From Asticcacaulis currens (GTDB taxonomy: Bacteria > Pseudomonadota > Alphaproteobacteria > Caulobacterales > Caulobacteraceae), in assembly GCF_028550395.1 (NCBI RefSeq), contig NZ_JAQQKW010000002.1, forward strand, positions 186,001 to 250,000: a DNA stretch of 64,000 bases, in the 5' to 3' direction. How positions within the stretch are numbered: position 1 is the first letter of the stretch; each line of letters opens with the position of its first letter. Of the stretch, positions 18,101 through 25,834 are shown one piece after another. The position numbers were made by a program, and so were the translations under genes. The notes under the pieces are model-generated. The model made no database searches. It saw nothing but the letters and a program-made list of their open reading frames with translations, and was not told the DNA's origin.

Positions 18101-18244
18101 GTCGCAGAAGTATAACAGTTTCCGGAATGTGGGCCATCGGCGCGCCATGAGCAAGTCTTGTGTTGCGGGTGCCGCCGGTCGCCGCCATTTTCGGAGGGGC
18201 ATCTCGCCTCCGGCCGGTTCTATTGTCGCGTCAGCAGGTTGAAT

Positions 18245-18637
18245 ATGAGCAAGGTTTTAAAGGTCGGCATCACGGACTATTGCGGTGATGACGATTCGGA
18301 CGACAGCATCCAGTCGATGACGGATGGCACGCCGGAAATCTGGTTCCGCTCGCTGCCGGCACTGGCGCGGACACTGGCCGGCCAAAACCTGGCCGTTCTT
18401 AACGTCATTCGCGAATCGAAGCCGCAATCCCTTCTGCAACTGGCGGAAATGACCGGTCGTAATATCCGCACCGTGGCTGAAATCCTGCAAAACATGGAAA
18501 AGCACGGACTCGTCACCCTGCACAAGGGCGAAAACCGCATGGTGCGCCCGGAGGTCAATTACGACTCCGTGCAACTGGTCATTGACCTAGACAAGCTTCA
18601 GTTCAACCGCCGTCAATCGCGCGGCCGCAATTTCTGA
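18245..18637 (+). CDS. Winged-helix DNA-binding protein, HVO_A0114-like (copy 2)
   Basis: A 130-residue predicted regulator, paralogous to the gene at 15608. It has an acidic N-terminus (DDDSDDS), the shared IWFRSL element, a winged helix (about 45-105, LAVLNVIRESKPQSLLQLAE, RTVAEILQNMEKHGLVTL) and a basic tail (NRRQSRGRNF). It is divergent from the response-regulator gene and shares its upstream region with the 11-bp repeats. AGG precedes the ATG with suitable spacing. Together the two paralogues bracket the two-component system. The role is unknown; no partner toxin was seen. Confidence 0.6.
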   Translation: MSKVLKVGITDYCGDDDSDDSIQSMTDGTPEIWFRSLPALARTLAGQNLAVLNVIRESKPQSLLQLAEMTGRNIRTVAEILQNMEKHGLVTLHKGENRMVRPEVNYDSVQLVIDLDKLQFNRRQSRGRNF

Positions 18638-18667
18638 TCCCTTAGCGCCCCTTGCGTCCCGACATGC

Positions 18668-18699
18668 AAAAATGGTCCCGCCGGTGACGGCAGGACCAT
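18668..18699 (-). terminator. Terminator after the TonB receptor at 18720
   Basis: An interrupted stem, ATGGTCC (18672-18678) with GGACCAT (18693-18699) and an inner GCCG/CGGC, is followed on the minus strand by five T. It lies 20 bp beyond the receptor stop codon and also lies just beyond the convergent winged-helix gene. Confidence 0.75.
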
Positions 18700-18719
18700 A
18701 AGTGACATCTCAGACCTGG

Positions 18720-21494
18720 CTAGTTCTTGAAGCGAACGCCCATGAAGATGCGGCTTCCGAAGGTCTCGTTGCCGATGATGCGCGCATCCGCATTATATTC
18801 CACGCGCACCTCGTCAGTGAGGTTGACCCCTTCGACAAAGACCGTCCAGTTCGGGGTGACGTTGTAGTTAAACGCCGCGTCGAGCGAGCCATAGGCCTTG
18901 TTGAATTCGGGCAAATTGCCGCGACCGGTCGGCGTGATGAGCCACTTGTCGCGCCAGTTGTAGGACAGACGCGCGCTTAGCTTGTCGTTTTCGTAGTAGA
19001 GCGAGCCGTTATAGCTGGTCTTGGACAGACCAGGATAAGGCAGGGCCTCGCCGGTGATGGCGTTGGTGCCCTTATACCCCTTATCCTCCTGAACGGTAAC
19101 ATTGGCCAGTATCCCAAGCCCGTTGAACGGTGCTGGCAGGAAGTCGAAAGCATACTGAATGCCCGCCTCGACACCTGTGATCTTTACTGGCGAATTGTCG
19201 TTGACCGGACGGGTGATGTTATAGGTTGTCCCATCAATGACTTCGGGTGAGGACTGATTAACGATGAAGCGTGAAATGTCCTTGCGGAACAGCGTCACCG
19301 ACCAGAAGCTGTCGGCATTGAGATAATGTTCCAGCCCCAGATCGAACTGAGCCGCCGAAAAGGGCAGCAGGTCCGGATTGCCGCGCGAACCGGTCAGGCC
19401 GACAATATCGGTCGAACGGCGTAGCGCCAATTGGCTGGGGGCCGGGCGCGACATGACCTTGCTGGCGGTAAAGCGGCCAACCCATTTGTTCGGCACAAAC
19501 TTCATGCGCATGTTGAAGGATGGCAGGAACTCTGAATAGCCGCCTTCACGGACACCGGGCACGAAGGTCACAGCGCCCCCGGTCCCCTGCACGCGGTTAT
19601 AGCCGCTCGATTTGGTATCCGTGTCGATCAGGCGGCCACCAATGACCCCGTCCACCGGGAAGGGGAAGTCATTGTCGAAGCGGAAGCCCAGTTGCACATA
19701 GGCGGCGTTGGTGTTTTCCTCGACGGTCCAAGTGTCAAGAAAGGCCTGATAGCTGCCCATGGTGTTGGCGTTCGGGTTCGTCGCATGGACATCCATCGTC
19801 GTGCCGCTGGCGGCAATCGTCGCCCAGTAGGTCGCGTAGGTGTTATCGACCCACTGACGCACACCGCCGGAATAGCCGAGGTCGCCCGTCTTGAAGAAGG
19901 GAATGTCGTTAACGCGCGAATTGACGTTGACGATGGATTGCAGGGTCGCTGCCGGCACCGAATAGACGACGGCTGCACCAGAACTGGTGGGCATGGGCGT
20001 GCGGTTGGCCAGACGGATGGTGCGCTGATACAGGAGGCTTTCATTGCTCACCTCCGTGCGCGAGACGCCGAACTTGACGCTGGTGATCCACAACGAGTCC
20101 GACGGCGTCCATGTGGCATTAAAACGCGCCGCCAGTTCGTCGGCGACATTGTCACGCGGGTTATAGACGGCATCAAGCTGATTGACACCCTGCCCTGTTT
20201 TTACATCTAGACCGGGGAAGCTGAACTGCGGCGACCCTTGCGAGCCCGTATAGTCGATGACCGCCCGCGGTACGCCGAACACGACGGCGGTCGAGTTGAT
20301 TTCATCGTTATGAACGTCACCCTTTGAGTAGGATACGCGGCCGTCAAACAGCCATTCCCCCACCGTCCACTTACCGCCAATGGCGGAGGTGTACTGGGTG
20401 CGCGTCAGGCTGCCGAGGATATTCCGGTAGGTCAGATCAATCGGAAAGGCCGAGGTCGAAACCAGTTCGACATGCGAGGCCGTGTTATCAGCACCCACAC
20501 GCGAATTGGCGTAGTCGATTTCGCCAGACGAACCGCTCAGTTGCAGGAACTGGCTGTACACCTCTTCTTTGGCGCGGGCATAGGTGAGTTCCGCAAACAG
20601 GTTGAGGTAATCGTTCGGACGCCATTCGACGACGCTCGACAGGGCCGCCCGCTTGGTGTCGCGCCGATCCATAATCAGGCGCGGAATTTCGGGGATCCAG
20701 TCTTTGACGCCATCGCCATTAAGATCAGAGTCACGTCCTGTGGCTCCAGTGGCGCGACTGCGGGCCGCATCCGTGCGGCGAATCCAGCCGGTTGTGCGCG
20801 CATTATTCGAAAACAGGTGGCGGTCTTCGTAGGTGGCGCTTACCAGCACACCCAACGTATCGCCGGCAAACAGACGCGAACCGATGATCGCCAACTTCGG
20901 GTCCCAGCTTTCGGCAATGTTGGAATAGACACCCTGGGCGGACGCCGCAAAGAAGGGCTTACGGCTGTCGAACGGGCGTCGCGTGACAATCCGGACCGTA
21001 CCACCGACACCGCCTTCGCTCATGTCCGGAGTGGCCGACTTCACGACCTCAAGGCGGGAAATAAATTCGACAGGCAGATCGCGGAAATCAACCGCCCGGT
21101 CGCCTGCGCCGACGGTCAGCGACATAGCTGTCGAGCCATTGACTTCGACGCGCGTCTGGTTGGGATCGCCGCCGCGAATGGACACGCCCCGGCCTTCGCC
21201 ATCCTGACGGCTGATCTGAACACCCGTCACGCGTTGCAGGGCTTCCCCCAGATTCTTGTCCGGGAACTGACCAATATCTTCAGCGGTAATGGCATCGACG
21301 ACCTGCACCGCATCGCGTTTGACATTCATCGAAGACCGTAACGAACTGCGGATGCCGCGGACAACAACCACTTCCGGTTCAGCCGCCGCCGTGGACGCCG
21401 AGACCTCTTGCGCCTGCACGATACCGCTGGCGCTGCACATGGCCATAACGAGCGCGGCGACGGACGCATGGCTGCGCCACCTGACATTGTTCAT
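18720..21494 (-). CDS. TonB-dependent outer-membrane receptor (Xanthomonas-Caulobacter type)
   Basis: A 924-residue receptor. The signal peptide ends SGIVQAQ. A TonB-box-like EVVVVRGIRSSL is followed by a plug (about 35-165) with ITAEDIGQFPDKNLGEALQR, SIRGGDPNQTRVEVNG and GGVGGTVRIVTRRPF. The barrel ends FGSRIFMGVRFKN with a penultimate aromatic. I choose the ATG at 21494, preceded by GGAG, over the in-frame start at 21542, which would place a basic tail before the signal. A LysR gene lies divergently 400 bp upstream and may control it. The plug is of the class often linked to oligosaccharide or complex-nutrient uptake, but the substrate is unknown. Confidence 0.92.
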   Translation of the reverse strand: MNNVRWRSHASVAALVMAMCSASGIVQAQEVSASTAAAEPEVVVVRGIRSSLRSSMNVKRDAVQVVDAITAEDIGQFPDKNLGEALQRVTGVQISRQDGEGRGVSIRGGDPNQTRVEVNGSTAMSLTVGAGDRAVDFRDLPVEFISRLEVVKSATPDMSEGGVGGTVRIVTRRPFDSRKPFFAASAQGVYSNIAESWDPKLAIIGSRLFAGDTLGVLVSATYEDRHLFSNNARTTGWIRRTDAARSRATGATGRDSDLNGDGVKDWIPEIPRLIMDRRDTKRAALSSVVEWRPNDYLNLFAELTYARAKEEVYSQFLQLSGSSGEIDYANSRVGADNTASHVELVSTSAFPIDLTYRNILGSLTRTQYTSAIGGKWTVGEWLFDGRVSYSKGDVHNDEINSTAVVFGVPRAVIDYTGSQGSPQFSFPGLDVKTGQGVNQLDAVYNPRDNVADELAARFNATWTPSDSLWITSVKFGVSRTEVSNESLLYQRTIRLANRTPMPTSSGAAVVYSVPAATLQSIVNVNSRVNDIPFFKTGDLGYSGGVRQWVDNTYATYWATIAASGTTMDVHATNPNANTMGSYQAFLDTWTVEENTNAAYVQLGFRFDNDFPFPVDGVIGGRLIDTDTKSSGYNRVQGTGGAVTFVPGVREGGYSEFLPSFNMRMKFVPNKWVGRFTASKVMSRPAPSQLALRRSTDIVGLTGSRGNPDLLPFSAAQFDLGLEHYLNADSFWSVTLFRKDISRFIVNQSSPEVIDGTTYNITRPVNDNSPVKITGVEAGIQYAFDFLPAPFNGLGILANVTVQEDKGYKGTNAITGEALPYPGLSKTSYNGSLYYENDKLSARLSYNWRDKWLITPTGRGNLPEFNKAYGSLDAAFNYNVTPNWTVFVEGVNLTDEVRVEYNADARIIGNETFGSRIFMGVRFKN

Positions 21495-21895
21495 GAGGAT
21501 GCTCCCTTTTGTTTTTCTGGTTCGAGCGCGAGACTCGATCACGCACTAATGATCGTGATTGAATTTGATCGTATATGATGATTTTTATTCATTCAAGTGC
21601 AATTACAGCAATGAATCTACAATTGAGACAAATTTGCACCACGAAATAAGAAATTCTATTTAAAAAGCAAAATGTGTAAATGAAACGGGAAAATCTCGAC
21701 TGCGCCGTATGCGCGTCGAGTGAATATAGATTATAAATTTTTTTTCTTTTGCGCGATCTATAGCTTGTATTATTTTACGGCTATTTGATACGGGCAGTTT
21801 TCTGTAATCAGGTCAGAATTTTAACATGCCAGATTTGCGTTGAATAATACGAAATTTCGCGCGTTATATAGAAAAAATCTATATCGGAGCGCGTA
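21495..21895. promoter_or_regulatory. A/T-rich divergent promoter region (TonB receptor / LysR)
   Basis: This 401-bp stretch has no gene and is markedly A/T-rich, especially 21560-21790. GATC-containing repeats near 21536-21570 (GATCGTGATTGAATTTGATCG) form a short direct or inverted pattern that could be an operator. Promoters for both flanking genes are expected. Confidence 0.4.
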
Positions 21896-22807
21896 ATGGA
21901 TCGGGTCCTTTTGCAATTTCTGTCAGTCGCCGAAGCGGGGTCGATCAGCACTGCGGCCGAACGGCTGCATGTCACCCAGCCCACCCTCACCTTCAATCTG
22001 AAAAAGCTCGAACGCACACTCGGAGTCAGTCTGTTCTCACGCACCTCTCGCGGGATGCGACTGACGCCCTATGGTCAGACCCTGTATGAACATGCGCTCA
22101 TCATGAAGCGGCTGCACGACAATGCCATGGCCGCCATCGAGCGTCAGAAAAATGACTTTGAGCACGGCATCAGCATAGGGTCCGGATACACCGCCTGGAA
22201 AGCCTTTCTGCGCGACCTCGTCTTCGACTACCGCGCGACCCATCCCCACGTATCGATCAATGTCAGCCTCAGCAATGTGCTGCGCCTGATGGATCAGCTT
22301 CTGGCCGGGGACATATTGATGTTCGTCGGCTATAAGGTGCCGGATCTCGACCCCAATCTCGGGACCACCTTCGCCCCGGTCGGTCGCCTGCAGGATGGTT
22401 TTTTTGTCCGCGAGGACCATCCTTTGCTGGCGCGCCCGCGCACTCAGGCCGAGATCAAGGCCTATCCTTCAACCATCGCCTTCCCCCGCGAAAGCCATCA
22501 GCAACGCCTGTCCAGTTCGGTCTTTACCGGCGGCACGGTGGGCAAGGCCTTTACTTCCAATTCCTTGCAGGCGTGTATCGACTATGCCAAGGGCACCGAC
22601 GCGGTGCTTCAGCACGGCGACCTGCTGGCCGATGAGTTCGCGAAATCCGGTCTGCGGCAGGTGGAACTCTTGCCCGGCGAAGCGCCAGACCCGGTACAAA
22701 TGGGGGTTTATGCCCTCAAGGAACGCAGCAGCGATCCGCACGTCATGGCATTGATCGAGGATATTCGTAGCCGGGCCGCCAAGGCCTATAGCCTCGACAA
22801 TGCGTAA
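21896..22807 (+). CDS. LysR-family transcriptional regulator
   Basis: A 303-residue regulator. The winged HTH (2-62) shows FLSVAEAGSISTAAERLHVT and QPTLTFNLKKLERTLGVSLF; the effector-binding domain covers about 90-295. GGAG precedes the ATG. It is divergent from the TonB receptor, the classic layout of a LysR gene next to its target. The effector is unknown. It is the last gene before the direct repeat that begins the island at 22850. Confidence 0.9.
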   Translation: MDRVLLQFLSVAEAGSISTAAERLHVTQPTLTFNLKKLERTLGVSLFSRTSRGMRLTPYGQTLYEHALIMKRLHDNAMAAIERQKNDFEHGISIGSGYTAWKAFLRDLVFDYRATHPHVSINVSLSNVLRLMDQLLAGDILMFVGYKVPDLDPNLGTTFAPVGRLQDGFFVREDHPLLARPRTQAEIKAYPSTIAFPRESHQQRLSSSVFTGGTVGKAFTSNSLQACIDYAKGTDAVLQHGDLLADEFAKSGLRQVELLPGEAPDPVQMGVYALKERSSDPHVMALIEDIRSRAAKAYSLDNA

Positions 22808-22849
22808 CCTGCCAACACAGCGAATGTGAGAGACCAAGGAAATGGTGCC

Positions 22850-23115
22850 TGGAGCCGGAACGAAGAGTTTTCGTTAAGTTGTTGAAAATACCCACAAACT
22901 CAATTGTAACAATTCTCGGAAACCCCAAAAAAGACCCCCAAAATTTTCGCAAAAATGGGGACAGCGTAGGGAATCGAAGCCGCGCCAAGCGTCTGATTTA
23001 CCACAACATTTCCAACACCTTAGCCACACGCACGAATGGTATCATATTAGCGGGGACATGCGGCTAAAATAGTCTTTGGTAGGCCGATATTCGGTCACAT
23101 TCACGTTATTGCTTG
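22850..23115 (+). repeat. Direct repeat, left copy (island edge, tRNA T-arm-like)
   Basis: This copy matches the stretch at 31419-31683. Shared landmarks at equal offsets are TGGAGCCGGAAC, then TGTAACAATT 55 bp later, then GACCCCCAAAATTTTCGC, GGGAATCGAA, CCGCGCCAA, GGTA-CAT-TTAGCGG and TCACATTC-CGTTA. On the minus strand GGTTCGATTCCC-like sequence resembles a tRNA T-arm, but this copy is degenerate (GAAGCC for GAACCC). It looks like a decayed attachment site or a transposition-duplicated border. No full tRNA was found. The rest of 22808-23290 holds no gene. Confidence 0.65.
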
Positions 23116-23299
23116 CTAATTGCAGCCAATCCAACCGGTTCGGATGAGGTCCGATATGGCCAGCTAACTTAAACCGGTTTCGCCTTAAATCGCCAAAAGT
23201 TTTACTCTCTGGTCAACGGCTTCGGTCGTCTGACACCGTTCGGGGTACAGATCGACAAAATGGCCGTCTGGTCGTCCTCAGCGATCATCAGGTGTGTCC

Positions 23300-23860
23300 G
23301 TTTTCCTTTGCGCAAAATAGGACGCCGTTCCTGTTCGGCGTCAGCGTGAGCGGCTTTTATGCCTGGAAAGGGCGCGCCCCCAGCCAGCGTCAGCAGGATG
23401 ATATGCTGCTGATGGCACATATCCGCTCGCAGTTCGTCATGTCACACGAAACCTATGACAGCCCGCGTATGACGGTCGAATTGCAGGAAGACGGCATCGA
23501 GGTCGGGAGCCGTCGCGTTGCCCGCCTGATGCGCGACAACGGTCTGAGGGCTTTGCCGAAAAGGCGTTCCAAGAAGACGACTGGCAGCCATCAAGGTGGC
23601 CCCCTATATCCTGAACCAGGACTTTGAAGCGTCCGCGCCTGACCAGAAATGGGGTGTCGATATCAGCTATATCTGGACGGGGGAGGGCTGGCTTTAACTG
23701 GCCATCGTGCTCGATCTTTATTCCCGCCGGATTATCGGCTGGTCGGTCAGCGGCCGGATGAAGCAGGACCTCGCCCTCTATGCCCTGCAGCGCGCCATTG
23801 CCATCCGCAGACCGCCGCGTGGCGTTATTCATCACTTCGACCGCGGAAGCCGATATCCTC
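23300..23860 (+). pseudogene. IS3-family transposase OrfB, broken and truncated
   Basis: The reading VSVSGFYAWKGRAPSQRQQD begins an IS3-group DDE transposase. The helical segment RRVARLMRDNGLRAL and the linker before the catalytic domain follow. A frameshift near 23580 moves the reading to DQKWGVDISYIWTGEGWL, and a TAA at 23695-23697 replaces the usual Tyr before LAIVLDLYSRRIIGW. The gene is cut off after HHFDRGSRY (about 23856), losing the last catalytic Glu region. OrfA is absent. It abuts the IS110 remnant. It is inactive. Confidence 0.8.
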
Positions 23861-23864
23861 GCCC

Positions 23865-24220
23865 GAAAACCACGCATGTTCGGGCTTTACTGCAACAAAC
23901 CTCATACTTGGCCTAGAGGCTTCTTCGGCGATAGCCTCCGCGACTGCGACATCATTCTTCAGGCGCTTAACGAAGGGTTTGACATAAGCCGGCGGAATTA
24001 GTCGCACGTCGTGACCAAGCGCTGATATCGTTCGCCCGCAGTGGTTGGCCCTGGCGCAGGCCTCCATAGCCACGATGCAGGAGGGTTGAGACTGTAGAAA
24101 AGGCAGGATTTGAGAACGAGATAACTTCTTACGGAATACAGCGCTCCCATCCGAGCTGGCGCCCTGAAGCTAAAAAACCCGCTTTGCCAAATCTACACCG
24201 ATAATGCTAACCTTCTTCAT
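23865..24220 (-). pseudogene. IS110-family transposase, N-terminal fragment with internal stop
   Basis: From ATG at 24220 the reading is VSIIGVDLAKRVF followed by a TAG, then ILPFLQSQPSCIVAMEAC, RLIPPAYVKPFVKR and RFVAVKPEHAW. This is the N-terminal DEDD domain of the IS110 family. The TAG falls where relatives carry Gln, and the C-terminal serine-containing domain is missing. The fragment ends against the IS3 remnant near 23860, so one element was probably lost into the other. It is inactive. Confidence 0.75.
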
Positions 24221-24517
24221 GGATGCTGTCTCCTTCAAGTGACGTTGTTGGAAACATCACTTTGGCAAATTGCGATGCCGTCGGGAGGGGGCATCCACTC
24301 CATCAATTCTCGGCGAAAATTAACAGAGAGGGGTCGCTATGGTAACTTTCACACGTATCTTCATCTCACCCCGGAAAAGCCGAACCGAATTTGTATGAAA
24401 AATTGATTTTAGATGATTTTATGTCGTCGCCCGCGCGTGCTGGCGACAAATAGTGATTCAAAGGAAGAAGGGTCACCCCTTCTAGGGCAGCCCCTTCATG
24501 GCCGCGACGCGTGCAGG
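24221..24517. other. Intergenic stretch without recognised features
   Basis: About 300 bp between the IS110 remnant and the end of the nucleotidyltransferase-like gene. No coding or RNA signal was recognised. Confidence 0.4.
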
Positions 24518-25027
24518 TTAATCGCGCTGCCGGTCATATAATATCAAGCCGTTCCGTATCGTCAGGTCGCCTTCCTTCTTGCTATAGAGAACTGAAAAGA
24601 ATGACACGGACTTGATCATAGTGAAGGGATCCGCATCGAGCGGACAGAATCGGATATCGAGTCTGAGCTCCCTGGCCTCGCGGTTTCTGCTGACCAGCTG
24701 GTTTATGGCGTCTTCTGGCGCCCCTTCCTTAACGCGATAGAAAACAAGCGCGTCTATGTCCTTAGGTTGAGTCTGCGTTCCCAGGCGCCTAACGAATCCA
24801 CCGCCGATCAACGCGCCAGGAATGTCAAAACCATCCGCCTCAAGACGCCCGGCGAACTTCTCAAAGGTCTCAAGAAGAAATATACGGACCGTATCGTCAC
24901 AAAAAGCCCCGAAGAGGTCGCTCCGGGAAATCCGATAGGGGCTCGAATTCATGGGCGAACTGGCGCGCTCGGCCTCAATGTAGGGCGGAAACCCTTTGCG
25001 CAACAACGCAGGTAAATCATGAGGCAT
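24518..25027 (-). CDS. Nucleotidyltransferase-fold protein (DUF6932-like), last gene of the export operon
   Basis: A 169-residue protein. The minimal nucleotidyltransferase pattern is visible: GALIGGGFVRR (71-81), then D90-I-D92 in QPKDIDALVF and a third acidic residue, D124, in RLDIRFCPLD. This resembles DUF6932 and AbiEii/MenT-like folds, which transfer nucleotides to proteins or RNA, but the activity is not proven. I choose the ATG at 25027, which overlaps the fic gene by 11 bp; a longer in-frame reading from 25144 would lie inside fic. It is probably co-translated with fic. Alternatives are a toxin, an RNA-modifying enzyme or a modifier of the exported peptide. Confidence 0.6.
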   Translation of the reverse strand: MPHDLPALLRKGFPPYIEAERASSPMNSSPYRISRSDLFGAFCDDTVRIFLLETFEKFAGRLEADGFDIPGALIGGGFVRRLGTQTQPKDIDALVFYRVKEGAPEDAINQLVSRNREARELRLDIRFCPLDADPFTMIKSVSFFSVLYSKKEGDLTIRNGLILYDRQRD

Positions 25028-25826
25028 CGGTGCTTCCCGTTTCGGCGCTCGCTCGGCCCTTTGTCTGTTGTTGGCTCCCTGCCAGATCGCTCGAATAAAA
25101 CTCCACCAGGCGCAGTATGGCCCTGCACAAAGGCTCCCAAGCATTGGTGAGTTCGGCGCGGCGCATCGCCAATTCGAAATTGCCTTGCGTGGCGTGGATC
25201 AGGGCGCCCAACGGTATAGGCCCATGAACCAGAACCCCCGATCTCATCAGGTCCAGGTTGAACAGAGCGCGCGCCAGTCTGCCGTTGCCATCCTTAAACG
25301 GATGAGCATTCAAAAGGGCCACAAGTATCCAGAGTGGTCGGATGGATGCGTCCTCAGGAGAGGCGTTCCAGACCGAGCAAATCTCCTGCAAGGCCGGCCT
25401 CAATGCCGGCGGCCCCACAAACTCCTGGCTTCTCCCGTTGCGATCGGGCGCCGTGAAATGGCGAAAGCCCCGCACGAATTGAGCCGGCAAACCGAGACAC
25501 TTGCCATTCCAGCTCTCTAGCCGCTCCACGGTCAATGGCTGCGCCAGCTCAGGCAGAGTTTCCAAAATGAAGGTTTCGGACGGCGCACGCCTTAGAAACG
25601 CTGATCGGTCCCACTTCGGCGACTCAAGGTAGGCACTGAGCTCATCGTCAGTCAGCGCTTTCAACTGCCGTGTTTTCTCGGCTCCCTGGCGCCCGTACCA
25701 ATCCGCTTCGTTGCCTACCGTCTTGGGCAATGCGGGTAGAAGCGCCATGAGCTTCAGGGTATCGGCCCACATCGCCCTGGCTTCAACGCTCAAATAGGCA
25801 TCCTGATAGCGGAGAACCCGACGCAT
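25017..25826 (-). CDS. Fic-domain protein (AMPylase-type)
   Basis: A 269-residue protein with the canonical Fic motif HPFKDGNGRLAR at 175-186 (catalytic H175; phosphate-binding residues intact). Fic enzymes usually move AMP or another nucleotide from NTP to a hydroxyl side chain. The N-terminal half (about 40-165) is helical. A T36-VGN-E40 element recalls the inhibitory helix but lacks the final Gly/Asn, so autoinhibition cannot be claimed. It starts 8 bp after the ABC exporter stop and overlaps the nucleotidyltransferase-like gene. A Fic enzyme in a peptide-export operon is unusual; it might modify the peptide, a host target or an immunity factor. Confidence 0.88.
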   Translation of the reverse strand: MRRVLRYQDAYLSVEARAMWADTLKLMALLPALPKTVGNEADWYGRQGAEKTRQLKALTDDELSAYLESPKWDRSAFLRRAPSETFILETLPELAQPLTVERLESWNGKCLGLPAQFVRGFRHFTAPDRNGRSQEFVGPPALRPALQEICSVWNASPEDASIRPLWILVALLNAHPFKDGNGRLARALFNLDLMRSGVLVHGPIPLGALIHATQGNFELAMRRAELTNAWEPLCRAILRLVEFYSSDLAGSQQQTKGRASAETGSTDAS

Positions 25827-25834
25827 TCTTCCCC

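Noticed and set aside
22950-23000. Complete tRNA gene at the repeats
   Set aside because: Only a T-arm-like segment is present; no acceptor, D-arm or anticodon arm could be folded.
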